From contig JAGVUR010000031.1 of assembly GCA_019136135.1 (NCBI GenBank), positions 1 through 40,354 on the forward strand: a DNA stretch of 40,354 bases, in the 5' to 3' direction. The first letter of the stretch is position 1, and the number at the start of each line of letters is the position of its first letter. Under the pieces are notes generated by a model. The model worked only from the letters and a program-made list of their open reading frames with translations, was not told the origin of the DNA and made no database searches. A program made the position numbers and the translations under genes. Source of the stretch: Verrucomicrobiota bacterium (GTDB taxonomy: Bacteria > Verrucomicrobiota > Lentisphaeria > Oligosphaerales > Oligosphaeraceae). Positions 24,835 through 34,002 of the stretch are shown here, one piece after another.

Positions 24835-24926
24835 CTAAGCCAATCCATCAATTGACGTAGAGGATGCTGAATTTTTTTGGTTTTACGGGGGGAGTTTGCA
24901 GCTTAGGAGCCGTTAAAAAATTAAGT

Positions 24927-26621
24927 TTACATTTCCGGTTTCATTTTGACCGCAGGCAAAGTTGTCTTGCAGTAGTCGTGGAGGAGTTCGAGCACGGCAT
25001 CCATGTCGTCTACCTGGAGGGCGACGGCGTAGTCCAGATAGCGCTTACCCTCGGCATCGGTCTGCGACCAATCGACACCGTAGCTATTGAAGCGTGCGAG
25101 CACCCGTTGCCAATCCAGAGGCGAGTGTGTTCTCTTGCCGGCGCAATGCATCAACCTCATTAGTGGCGTACGCTTAAAACCGTCTTGTTGGTTCGGGGAA
25201 AAGCAGCAGTAGACAAAAAGCAGGTCGAGCTCAGCATCGCTAATTTCGGCCAGGCTCAGCCCGTCCGGATTAAGAAACAGCTGGTCAATGAGCTCGGGGT
25301 GCTGGGCAAGCATGTTCGGTCGGGTGATGCCTTGCTCTTTGAGGAGCAGGCGGAAATTGCGGAAAGTTTTCGAGGCAAGGTTTTCATATTTAGGGAAGAA
25401 TTTTTGCCAAGCCAGAGTGACATAGGCGGGTTCGCTGCCGCCTTTGGCAACAATCGCGGCCATATCGCTTTGGTCACGTTTCCTTCTCTCAAAGAAGCCA
25501 CTACGATCAACGAGGAGCGCACGGAGCTTGCCGGGTTGGTCATGCCATGCGATCATTTTATCGTAGGTATCAAGGACAATGTCCCGATCCGCTTCACCGG
25601 TGAGACTGATAATCTTGCCGAACAAACCAAGCTCATCGTGTGATATTGATGTGTCGCGGATAATCTTGCCATGTTGATCGTATTCGATAATCGACCGGAT
25701 CAGATGGATGGGTTGCGACCGACCAAGCCGGTGCTTTCTGAAGTGCTCCGTGGCGACCTGGCCGCTATAGGGCCTGTACGTGATGGTTTCATAGGTGACT
25801 TCCGAAACGGTTTGAGAAGGCAGGTGGAGGCCATCGATGGTGTAGGAAAAGGTGGTCCAGGTGGCCAAATCCAGGCCGGAAACCGTCATGCGATGGCTGG
25901 TGGGTTGCCTGGGGCGGGAAAAGTTGAACAATGGCGAATAGGGCAGCCATGAGTAGGGGTTTCGGTTAATGATGCCAATCTGCAGGCCGTCGTTGGCAGA
26001 ATTGAAGATGCCGATTTGGACGGCATTGCTCGGCATGTTGGTAACGTAGGAACTGACTCTGTGCAAGGAGTCCTCCCGAAGCTCCCCATAGATACTGTTT
26101 TTTGGAAGCTCGCCAAGAGGGACTTTGCCGCCATGATAGGAGGGATTGCCGCTGACGATGTTGACCAACCCAAGCTGCATGCCTTTGTTTTCGAGACTGC
26201 ATTCTTGCCAGAAGGCAACGGTCAGAGCGGGACCGATGTTTTTGCCGATATTCTGACAAGCGGCGACAGAAAGGCCTTGGCAGCTGTCAAAAATACTTAC
26301 GCCGGTAAGGGAAATGCCGCTCATGGCTTCGGCCTTGCAGAAGAGGAGTGGGCAGGACAGGCCATATATCTTACCTGCCATCGGGGTGGCGATGCCGGTG
26401 TTGAGGCCATAGACGGAGGCATGACGATTGACCAAGGCAACCGGGAGCAGGCACGGCGGAAAGAGAATTGGCAAAATGATCACTGGGTCAATTTGCAGAA
26501 CAGTCCTAAAGCTGTCGAATAGTCCAGCCGATTCCATGCCGCTGAAGGGGTTATGCGCGCACAAGGAGGATGTAAGCAGAATTACAAACGCCACAAGTAC
26601 CGCAGTGAAACGCTTTGCCAT
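24927..26621 (-). CDS. Unknown secreted repeat protein with ankyrin-like C-terminus
   Basis: Residues 1-22 are a signal peptide (hydrophobic TAVLVAFVILLTSSLCA). A hydrophobic stretch near 45-65 could be a membrane segment. Residues about 70-235 show short glycine-rich repeats of the type GIxxGIxN: GLNTGIATP, GMQLGLVNIVSG, AVQIGIFNSAND, GLQIGIINRNP. These resemble LA_2272-type surface-protein repeats, a weak match. A middle region with no recognised domain follows. Residues about 480-550 look like one or two ankyrin-type repeats (RTPLMRLMHCAG, TDAEGKRYLDYAVAL). AGGAG lies 7-8 bases before the ATG. The gene begins 30 bases after the 1359-residue hydrolase stop, so it may share its transcript. 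No function is proposed. Confidence 0.6.
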   Translation of the reverse strand: MAKRFTAVLVAFVILLTSSLCAHNPFSGMESAGLFDSFRTVLQIDPVIILPILFPPCLLPVALVNRHASVYGLNTGIATPMAGKIYGLSCPLLFCKAEAMSGISLTGVSIFDSCQGLSVAACQNIGKNIGPALTVAFWQECSLENKGMQLGLVNIVSGNPSYHGGKVPLGELPKNSIYGELREDSLHRVSSYVTNMPSNAVQIGIFNSANDGLQIGIINRNPYSWLPYSPLFNFSRPRQPTSHRMTVSGLDLATWTTFSYTIDGLHLPSQTVSEVTYETITYRPYSGQVATEHFRKHRLGRSQPIHLIRSIIEYDQHGKIIRDTSISHDELGLFGKIISLTGEADRDIVLDTYDKMIAWHDQPGKLRALLVDRSGFFERRKRDQSDMAAIVAKGGSEPAYVTLAWQKFFPKYENLASKTFRNFRLLLKEQGITRPNMLAQHPELIDQLFLNPDGLSLAEISDAELDLLFVYCCFSPNQQDGFKRTPLMRLMHCAGKRTHSPLDWQRVLARFNSYGVDWSQTDAEGKRYLDYAVALQVDDMDAVLELLHDYCKTTLPAVKMKPEM

Positions 26622-26651
26622 GGGAAAGGCTCCTTAAGTCAAAACCGCACA

Positions 26652-29600
26652 TCACAGTTCCTCGCTGACCTCGCAGGTGCCAGCATCCGTAACTTGAAGA
26701 TATCCTACTCGTTGCGCCCCAATCGTCATCTTATGTCCACCACGTTCGACCGTTATCGCCTCGTCCCCGCCATTCCAAAACACCCATCCCGTGCAACCTT
26801 CGCCAGGAACACAATACGTCATCAATGTCTCAGGATCGACGGGTCGACGGGTCGTCATCACGCCGGAACTCGCCAAAACGCGACCGTACAACGAACGCAT
26901 CAAGGGTTCGGAAACAGGCACCATCTCCAAGGGAACGGGACTGAAGTAAACCTTGCCCTGCCCCAAGTTGAAGCACGTCAACAACACATTGCCATCATCG
27001 CCTCGAACAACAGCCTCGGCACCAGCCAGCGCAACTTGCGCACTGACCTTCAAGGACGATTCTCCAACCTTCACCACCGGCGATTCAAGGGTCTCCATCG
27101 GCTCGCATAGCTTCCCCGAAACCGCCTTCACGCCGCACAAACGCTCAAGGCGACCTGCGTCGATATCGCCACTTGGCTTGTGAGAAATCCCGCCAGTCAA
27201 CCACAGCGTACCACCAGACGAAACATAGGATTCCAACAGCCCAAATGTCGCATCGTCAACCACATACGGAATCGGATAAACCAGCAACCGTACGTGTTTC
27301 TGCAAATCCCCAAGCATGCTGTCCGTCAACAACGAGAAGTTCACACCATGCCAAAGCAATGCGGAGCTGGCGCGATCTGCCGCGTTCGTCATCTTGCTTC
27401 GTTGCTCGGTATGTCGCATGTACTCGCCCATCAACACCACCGTGTCTGGCGGATTCTCAACCATTTTAAGCCGTCCGAAGGTCTGTGCCATCCGCTTGTA
27501 AAGCCCGGCAGTCGGCCGCGTCGCCCTGGTCGCATGAACCAATCCGCAAGGGAATATCCCTTCCATCGGATCACGCCAGTGCCAGGACGACATCGCGGTT
27601 GCGCCGACTCCGAACGCCTGCGACACCAACAGCCTGAATCTGCGGTCGTATTTGGCATCGTCGTCTCCATGTCCCCAGGGATCGCTGGACTTGAACGTCG
27701 GATGGTTCTTCGCCCCGCATTCTCCTAGCACCAATGGTTTTCCCAGGACTCTCAGGTCGCAATCCTTCAGTTCCAGCGGCATCTTCTCTGGCTGTCCATA
27801 GTAGTGTCGATCGGTGAAATCCAGATCAAGGGACGCCAATTGCGGATCGCACGCACGATTTCCCCCTGCCCATCCCTGCATGAATCCCACGGAAACCAGC
27901 AAGTCGCCACGGACATTTTTCGCGGCCTGCCGATTTGTCTTTGCCCAGCGCCTTTGGCAATCGCTTGCTGTCTTCCAGGTTTTGTACACGGCCTGATCGT
28001 CCCAGCGCCCTTTTGTCTTTATGGGATATCCCAGTTCCGACTCGAACTCGGGCGTTTCCATCCTCATGGTCGGCTCGTTGCAGATGTCAATGCAAAGTCC
28101 AGGCACGTCACGATACCGTTCCGCCAATTCAGCCATCCCCGCATTCTGCGGTTCCAGTTGCTTCAAAGTCGGAACATTGCCCCAATTCGGCGCATGGTAG
28201 AGGACGATTCCGTGCATTTGAGCCAGCATCACCACTGCGTCGCTCTGTCGCTTTTGCAATTCGGTCTTGAACGGCAGGAAGCATCGGGTCAACCGGAGCC
28301 CATGCTCGCGCATCATCTGGAAATCGCGATGGAATTGAACAGGAGAACGTCCCGTAATCGAATCGTTCTGCCCCCAGAATGTTTGGCATCCCATCCAGAA
28401 TCGCGCCTCGCCGTCAATCGTCAGCAACGTGCCGCGATGCCCCAACTTGGGACCACGGGATATCACATCAGGAGACCAAATCACGATTGCGTTCGACTCG
28501 CGATCGACAACCTTCCCGTCGATGGACAACTCAGTCGTCAGCTCAACATATGGAGGACTGTCCGCAGGCACAACCCAAGTCCATTCCACAGGAATGCTCC
28601 CCCGACCTGTCGTCAAAACTTCATTCTCAAGGACTTTCAGCGTCTTGTCTCCATCGGAAAGCCTCAAGCTGACAACCGCTTTACGGGCGACGCCACCATA
28701 ATCGGCAACCTTACACAAAAGGCGTGCCGATTCGCCTATGCGATAGCATGAGTATCCACCTGTCGTGCTGTGCAAATACATGCGCCGGAACAAGGCGTCA
28801 ACAACAGGCAAGAACAGGTCACGCCTGAACTCCGAATCGCCAAACAGATCCTTGTTGTCAACGCCGAATATCGCCCAACTTGACCCCGCGTACGTTCCAT
28901 CAAAGTTGTGCACGATCGCTCCCGCATGACCCCTGTGACGCCCCTCGGCATCCTTGCATTCCAGCAATGGCTGCCAACGGATTCTGTTGGGGCTGAAGCC
29001 ATGCCCATTCAAGCCCAGTTGCGCAATCGCGGACACCCCTGTCAGGGCACCTTCGATGGCAATGTTGGGGAAGAAGCCTTCCACTTCCGGACTCGTTCGA
29101 GTCGTCTTGACGTCACGCAATTCGAATGACGGATCGAAAACGCACAATTGCTCTGCCTTGGGATGCATGCAATCTCGGATTTCAGCATGACGGGTGTTGA
29201 TCCACGGAATATCCATCTCGCGGATGGAACGGGATGGGTCAACGGCAACCGACAAACCGGCAAGGCAAGCCGAATGTCCGACCATTCGCTTCTCGATGTC
29301 CGCAGAAAAACCAAAGGAAAGCGAAGCGACGTTTTCGGGCTTCAGACGATCATTCATCCCGCCACGGCCAACGCTGGGGTTGTCTCCCCAATAATCGAAT
29401 TGCGAGGAAGTCAAAATGACCGTCTTCCACTCCTCTGACAAATCAATCGCCTTGTGCCATCGGGAACCGTCAGCCTCGGTTAACTCAAACCAGGCTCGGC
29501 GAGTATTAGGGCCGCCACGAACCGTAAACTTTACAGCTGACCAATCCTTCGGCAGCCCCTCGTTGGACCAGGCAGCCAATGCGTTATTGTACATCTCCAT

Positions 29601-30731
29601 GTACGGAGTACTAACCTCGTACCCGCGAGATCCATCAGGATCTGCTACCGCCTTGACTTCCGTCACCGAAGAGCCGTAATTCCCGAATCTCCATTGTTCC
29701 GGCTCAGGCAAAGCAACAGGAAAAAACTCCCCAAATCCCTCGGTGCCAAGAGCTTGTGGAGACTGCCATTGACCATCGAGCTCTACGGCAGGAACATCAA
29801 ACGCATATCCGCCACAGGTCAACATCAAACCGCCTTCGCCCAGAAAATCACAGAGGTTCCGATGCCCGGATATCGGGAAATACGTACCCGTTGGAACAAC
29901 CAACATCGCAAAGAGATCGGTGTTGAAGATCAACGGATTCCCCAATTCCGACCCCGTAAGCACAATCGGATCGTACTTGCTACGCAATGCCGAACATAGC
30001 GCCTCGGGACTCGAATGGGAAGGATGCTTCCCGGGCAACGGCAAATCCAACACACCAATCCGAGGACGGACAGGCGCGACATCGGCGCGAATCCCTTTGC
30101 GATCAAGCCATTGAGCGGCCGAAGCCTCGTAATTGCGGCGAGACTCGCCATCTAAAACATCGCCCTGCGACCTCGTGTACGCACTGGGTTCGGTTCCCTC
30201 CTCTATCTGAACATTCGTAAACCAAGCCTCGCCAAAGCCGTACAAGCACAACCGTGCACGGACCGTGCTCGTGCCTAGTGCCAGCGACGGCAATGTGACT
30301 GTCAGGCGCTTCCACTCCGTCGTGCCCACAAGCTTTTCAGTGCTATCATTTGCAGCCAAACGTGCTTGCTTGCCGTACAGGCTGAACGAAACATATGCCA
30401 GCGAATCCTCACTCAAGCCTCGGCTCTTTACCATCACGCTCATCGTGTACGGAACGCCGCCACGCAGGCCAGTCACCTCCCGGTCAATGATATGCCAGGC
30501 ACGATCAGCGCCACCCTCGTAACGCCGCGCAAGACGCAAGCTATGGGAATCGCCATATCGAACCGAAGGATCAACCCCAATCTCACATGCGGAAGGCCCA
30601 CTATAGCTCCACCCCGTCGGCAACCCCGTACGAGTCCGATACGACGTGAAATCGCCGTTGTCAACGTAATTCACAGTCTCGCAAAACGCCATCGAACCTA
30701 TTGCTATTGCCAACAAAAAATGACGCCTCAT
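26652..30731 (-). CDS. Secreted multidomain clan GH-A glycoside hydrolase with carbohydrate-binding modules
   Basis: The 1359-residue protein begins with a signal peptide (HFLLAIAIGSMAFC). Residues about 22-185 resemble a CBM4/9-type module (YVDNGDF, W.KRLTVTLPSL, AWFTNVQIEEG). A GATase-like segment (about 215-330) and a second CBM-like sandwich (about 370-500) follow. The barrel spans about 770-1110. The acid/base is probably E886 in CIDICNEPT and the nucleophile E1004 in LVLGECGAK, the NEP/E pair of clan GH-A. A trimerisation-like domain (VRLLVYPIPYVVDD) and a beta-sandwich end it. AAAGGAG precedes the ATG. The substrate is unknown; the barrel could be GH2-, GH5- or GH42-related. Two decayed copies of its last codons lie at 24508 and 30750. 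Confidence 0.75.
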   Translation of the reverse strand: MRRHFLLAIAIGSMAFCETVNYVDNGDFTSYRTRTGLPTGWSYSGPSACEIGVDPSVRYGDSHSLRLARRYEGGADRAWHIIDREVTGLRGGVPYTMSVMVKSRGLSEDSLAYVSFSLYGKQARLAANDSTEKLVGTTEWKRLTVTLPSLALGTSTVRARLCLYGFGEAWFTNVQIEEGTEPSAYTRSQGDVLDGESRRNYEASAAQWLDRKGIRADVAPVRPRIGVLDLPLPGKHPSHSSPEALCSALRSKYDPIVLTGSELGNPLIFNTDLFAMLVVPTGTYFPISGHRNLCDFLGEGGLMLTCGGYAFDVPAVELDGQWQSPQALGTEGFGEFFPVALPEPEQWRFGNYGSSVTEVKAVADPDGSRGYEVSTPYMEMYNNALAAWSNEGLPKDWSAVKFTVRGGPNTRRAWFELTEADGSRWHKAIDLSEEWKTVILTSSQFDYWGDNPSVGRGGMNDRLKPENVASLSFGFSADIEKRMVGHSACLAGLSVAVDPSRSIREMDIPWINTRHAEIRDCMHPKAEQLCVFDPSFELRDVKTTRTSPEVEGFFPNIAIEGALTGVSAIAQLGLNGHGFSPNRIRWQPLLECKDAEGRHRGHAGAIVHNFDGTYAGSSWAIFGVDNKDLFGDSEFRRDLFLPVVDALFRRMYLHSTTGGYSCYRIGESARLLCKVADYGGVARKAVVSLRLSDGDKTLKVLENEVLTTGRGSIPVEWTWVVPADSPPYVELTTELSIDGKVVDRESNAIVIWSPDVISRGPKLGHRGTLLTIDGEARFWMGCQTFWGQNDSITGRSPVQFHRDFQMMREHGLRLTRCFLPFKTELQKRQSDAVVMLAQMHGIVLYHAPNWGNVPTLKQLEPQNAGMAELAERYRDVPGLCIDICNEPTMRMETPEFESELGYPIKTKGRWDDQAVYKTWKTASDCQRRWAKTNRQAAKNVRGDLLVSVGFMQGWAGGNRACDPQLASLDLDFTDRHYYGQPEKMPLELKDCDLRVLGKPLVLGECGAKNHPTFKSSDPWGHGDDDAKYDRRFRLLVSQAFGVGATAMSSWHWRDPMEGIFPCGLVHATRATRPTAGLYKRMAQTFGRLKMVENPPDTVVLMGEYMRHTEQRSKMTNAADRASSALLWHGVNFSLLTDSMLGDLQKHVRLLVYPIPYVVDDATFGLLESYVSSGGTLWLTGGISHKPSGDIDAGRLERLCGVKAVSGKLCEPMETLESPVVKVGESSLKVSAQVALAGAEAVVRGDDGNVLLTCFNLGQGKVYFSPVPLEMVPVSEPLMRSLYGRVLASSGVMTTRRPVDPETLMTYCVPGEGCTGWVFWNGGDEAITVERGGHKMTIGAQRVGYLQVTDAGTCEVSEEL

Positions 30732-30749
30732 TGCCGTCTCCTTTGAAAC

Positions 30750-30850
30750 TCATTCCGTTACGATCATCAACTGATGTCCACCGCATTCAACTGTCTCGCC
30801 CATCTTTCCAAAATATCTTTCGACATGTAGAAATCAAGCAGTGTTGATGC
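30750..30850 (-). pseudogene. Second decayed copy of the hydrolase 3' end
   Basis: On the minus strand the relic reads CRKIFWKDG, then after a frameshift GETVECGGHQLMIVTE and a stop at 30750-30752. This follows FWNGGDEAITVERGGHKMTI of the intact gene. The stop lies 18 bases before the start codon of the 1359-residue hydrolase, normal operon spacing. Upstream of the shared codons the relic also matches the one at 24508 (CTTGATTTCTACAT), but not the intact gene. Confidence 0.55.
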
Positions 30851-30950
30851 AACTAAAACCGTCTTGTCCGACCCGCCCGACCACCCAAGGTGCCCCAAAC
30901 ACCACCCAAGGTGCCCGCACCTAATGATAAATGGTGAATGGCGAATGACT

Positions 30951-31060
30951 TGTCAGACCCTGTCAGACCCTGTCAGACCCCGTCAGACCCCGTCAGACCC
31001 CGTCAGACCCCGTCAGACCCCGTCAGACCCTGTCAGACCCTGTCAGACCCTGTCAGACCC
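30951..31060. repeat. Decamer tandem array, 11 units of (T/C)GTCAGACCC
   Basis: Eleven consecutive 10-base units occur, differing only in the first base: three T, five C and two or three T again, grouped in blocks. Two worn units (TGCCCGACCC, GTCCGACC) follow. The spacing equals about one helical turn. No spacers are present, so it is not a CRISPR. The remaining 30732-31190 gap holds the relic, a worn palindrome at about 30884-30930 and palindrome copy 6. Confidence 0.95.
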
Positions 31061-31120
31061 TGCCCGACCCGTCCGACCGGAAACGTTCAGTTTTCAGCCG
31101 CTTGAATGATGACATCCCTT

Positions 31121-31149
31121 GAGTACGAGCACCCCGGGTGCCCGTACTC
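31121..31149. repeat. Intergenic palindrome, copy 6
   Basis: GAGTACGAGCACC pairs with GGTGCCCGTACTC around CCG, with one mismatch. It lies about 40 bases beyond the 3' end of the six-gene operon. Confidence 0.85.
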
Positions 31150-31190
31150 AAACTGCGATCGGTTAATCTACTGAAAAATTCGCGTGTTAA

Positions 31191-33968
31191 CTAATTTTTG
31201 TCGGTGATTACCTTGTCGCCGTCAAAGCGCACCGTGGTTTTCTTCCCGTCCTTGAACGTCAATTCCACCCCGTCCGTCAGCTTCTTCACCTCTGGCAACT
31301 TGTCCTGCTCTCCCACCCGGTACGGCAACAACACCGTTATCAAATCCATTTCCCGGGACTTCTCCGGCGCTGAGGCTCGAAAATGCCACTGTTCCGGCCG
31401 CCTCGGACTCGGCTGGGGCGCCACTGGGAATTTGTCAAACGCCTCAAATGTCCACGGCTTGTCTGCCAGAAATCGCACTTCCAGCTCCGCCTTTGGCATC
31501 TTCAACGTCACCGTCTGCGCCTGTTCATCAAAGGTTCCCGGCTTGAAGCCATGGAGATTGTATTCAAAAACATGCTCTTTCTTGTCCACATTGGAGTCCC
31601 GGATCACAAAGATTCCCGGACGCACATGAACGACGGCCCGCTCGGCCTTGACAAAGCCCGGGTACGCCGCCTTTGCGTCGCCGACCGCAATATCGAAGTC
31701 ATTGCCGGTCGAGAATTGGGTGATCTTGCCCACCGCCTGTCCGCCACGGAGCTGTCCTTTGCCGCCGTCGAAAGTCACCCCGTTGCGCGCCTTGGTCTCA
31801 CGGGTCCAGCCCCCGTGATGCGGCGAACTGTAGTAGTCGTAATATCCGCTCGAGATCGCCAGCGCCTCACCGAAGGCCTCCAGCATGAAACAGTTCTGGG
31901 CATTGTGGTGATGCGACACTGCGCCAAGCGGATTGCTCTGAAAAAGCAAACCGACATCATTGTCGAAGTTATCAAGATCCGTCCGCATCGCCACAAAGCC
32001 GATACCGGGGAATTGCCATGCCTTCGGCAATCTCGACAAGTTCGGCTCGCCCAGCTCTACTCCACCGGTCAACACCGGCCAAATCGAGAAATCGATGCGA
32101 GGCGGCAACGTGCTCGATGGCTTGAGGAAGTCGGCGTTGCGGTTGTACACCGCCATCACCTTCAATACCCGCGCCTGGTTGAACGGATCGACGCCGTCAC
32201 CGAAGCTAGTCTGCTTGCTCGGACCAGGCCAACCGATCATCGGGTAATAGCCTGTATTGATGTAGAACGGCTTCTTGCCGAGGTCGATTCCGGTCGCGTT
32301 GCGGACAACGAAAAGGAAACGCATAGTCCGGTCAACGGTGTAGCTCCAGTAGCCCGGTCCCTCGTTCCAACCTCCATCCGGCGTGCCGTAGGTCGGAGCC
32401 GCCACCCAAAAAACGGTCAGTGCGTAGTCAAGATACTCCTTCAGCTCCGGGTGCTCCGGCAAAAGCATGATTGCCGCTTCGCCTAGAATTTGCAAATAAC
32501 CGTTGGCATGGCTCTCATAGGGATTGGAGTCCATCGGCTTTCGGCGCAGAAAATCGTAGTTCTGCTTTGTTCGGACCAGGATCGAGTTCTCGACCTTGGC
32601 CCGTTCCCCTGGGGTGAAAAGATCGTAGGTCCAGTCGTAGGCGCAGACGCCCCAGCGCATGATCCACATTGCCGGCTCGTCGTTGTTCGCCAACGAGGTC
32701 GCTCCCTCAGGATCCCAATCGACAAAGAAATAGAGCAGCCGCCTCTTCGCCTCGTTGCCGTACTTGGGATCGCCGGTCAGGAGATAGGTTAACGCACACA
32801 TATTCATCCGGTGCTGGTCGGGTCGGGTGGTTTGGAAAATTTTAGTGTAAGTCTCCAGCCTCGTTGGGTCGCCAGGCGGCGGCAAATAATCCGGCTCGGG
32901 AATAAGCGGTAGGCCGATATGCTTATCCATCCACTTTTTGAGTTCGTCGGCCAGTTTCTTCAAGTCGCCCGAGTCGGCCCGGCGGCGGATTTCGGCGACT
33001 GCGTCTGGATTCATGTAGAGCCTGGGGTATCCCTTTGAAATGTTCTTCACCGCCTCGTCAATGTCGGGATAGGGATTGGCTGGAATGCCGTCGGGGACTA
33101 TGAAGCTCCGGCTCTTGCTCCAGACCACCGTGCCGTCGGCGTTTTCGACGCCATAACGCCAATACCACTTGCCCGTTTTGAAGGTCTGCCTCGGGATGAA
33201 CATGTGGATCTCAAGTTTGCCCTGCCGCACCGTGTCCTCGCTCTTGAAGGCAGGGTCGGTAGAATACTCGAGAGTGTAAGTATATTTTCCGAATCTCCAG
33301 TCGAGCGGTGGCAGGAAGGCGAAAGGCGACGGATTGACCGTCAGCACCGCCCCGTCTGCCGGGGTGAAGGGATAATTACGCTGGTTGATCGGTTCGCGGT
33401 CCAGTCCGAGCTTTTCGGCCTGGCTTTCTATTTTCGGGGGCAGCACTTTGAGGGAAACGTCATCGAAATACACGGTACCTGTTTCGGTCTTGTCATTGGT
33501 GGTGGAAGCCAGCATCAGATTGGTATTGTCAGCATTGGCGGGAATATGATCGATTTCCATTACGTACTCCTGCCACTCCGGTTCGGCATCGAAGACTTTG
33601 ACATCGCCGAAAATGTATTTTTTGCCTGCATCCCGGTTGAAGAGGAGTCCGGCTCGGAAACTGCGTGCCTGGTCGGCTCGTGCGAAGAAGCGCAGCTCCA
33701 GCCGGGTGTTTTTTGCCGGGAGGTCGGCGAACTGCGTGGCGTAGGGGCCTGCATCTGTCCAGGTATCGTTCACCGCGAGGCAGTATTTTCCGGCGCGGGG
33801 CTTGTCGGTCGAATAGGTGATGATTTTGGACGTATCTCCCATTCCGGCGATGGTTCCGTAGGGACCCCAGTCGCCTTTTTCCTCAAAGCCTGGATTCTTC
33901 AGCAGATTGTCCGCTCCGTAGGCGGCAAGCGCCGTCAGCATCAACAACACAGGCAAAACTCGTTTCAT
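31191..33968 (-). CDS. Secreted DUF4962 / heparinase II-III family polysaccharide lyase with CBM
   Basis: The protein of 925 residues from the ATG at 33968 starts with a signal peptide (KRVLPVLLMLTALAAYG). Residues about 20-170 form a CBM4/9-like module (NLLKNPGFEE, TVYFDDVSLKVL). A DUF4962 region follows (about 185-330, an Fn3-like part). A helical toroid comes next, with MDSNPYESHANGYLQ and GGWNEGPGYWSYTVD. The C-terminal heparinase II/III sandwich has SHHHNAQNCFMLEAFGEALA and RNGVTFDGGKGQ. Such enzymes cleave uronic-acid polysaccharides such as glycosaminoglycans, alginate or ulvan by beta-elimination; the substrate here is not determined. The upstream in-frame start at 34010 overlaps the previous gene and would place 14 residues before the signal peptide, so it is rejected. 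It is the last gene of the operon. Confidence 0.85.
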   Translation of the reverse strand: MKRVLPVLLMLTALAAYGADNLLKNPGFEEKGDWGPYGTIAGMGDTSKIITYSTDKPRAGKYCLAVNDTWTDAGPYATQFADLPAKNTRLELRFFARADQARSFRAGLLFNRDAGKKYIFGDVKVFDAEPEWQEYVMEIDHIPANADNTNLMLASTTNDKTETGTVYFDDVSLKVLPPKIESQAEKLGLDREPINQRNYPFTPADGAVLTVNPSPFAFLPPLDWRFGKYTYTLEYSTDPAFKSEDTVRQGKLEIHMFIPRQTFKTGKWYWRYGVENADGTVVWSKSRSFIVPDGIPANPYPDIDEAVKNISKGYPRLYMNPDAVAEIRRRADSGDLKKLADELKKWMDKHIGLPLIPEPDYLPPPGDPTRLETYTKIFQTTRPDQHRMNMCALTYLLTGDPKYGNEAKRRLLYFFVDWDPEGATSLANNDEPAMWIMRWGVCAYDWTYDLFTPGERAKVENSILVRTKQNYDFLRRKPMDSNPYESHANGYLQILGEAAIMLLPEHPELKEYLDYALTVFWVAAPTYGTPDGGWNEGPGYWSYTVDRTMRFLFVVRNATGIDLGKKPFYINTGYYPMIGWPGPSKQTSFGDGVDPFNQARVLKVMAVYNRNADFLKPSSTLPPRIDFSIWPVLTGGVELGEPNLSRLPKAWQFPGIGFVAMRTDLDNFDNDVGLLFQSNPLGAVSHHHNAQNCFMLEAFGEALAISSGYYDYYSSPHHGGWTRETKARNGVTFDGGKGQLRGGQAVGKITQFSTGNDFDIAVGDAKAAYPGFVKAERAVVHVRPGIFVIRDSNVDKKEHVFEYNLHGFKPGTFDEQAQTVTLKMPKAELEVRFLADKPWTFEAFDKFPVAPQPSPRRPEQWHFRASAPEKSREMDLITVLLPYRVGEQDKLPEVKKLTDGVELTFKDGKKTTVRFDGDKVITDKN

Positions 33969-34002
33969 CTTCTTCGTCTCCCTGAATTGGCGCCAGAATT
34001 GT

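Noticed and set aside
30951..31060. CRISPR array
   Set aside because: The units are 10 bases with no spacers, and no cas gene is present.
30864..31109. Plus-strand frame of 81 codons rich in SDPVRPRQT
   Set aside because: It is a translation of the decamer array and has no ribosome-binding site.
31383..32486. Plus-strand frame of 367 codons
   Set aside because: It is antisense to the DUF4962/heparinase gene; its length reflects the codon use of that gene.
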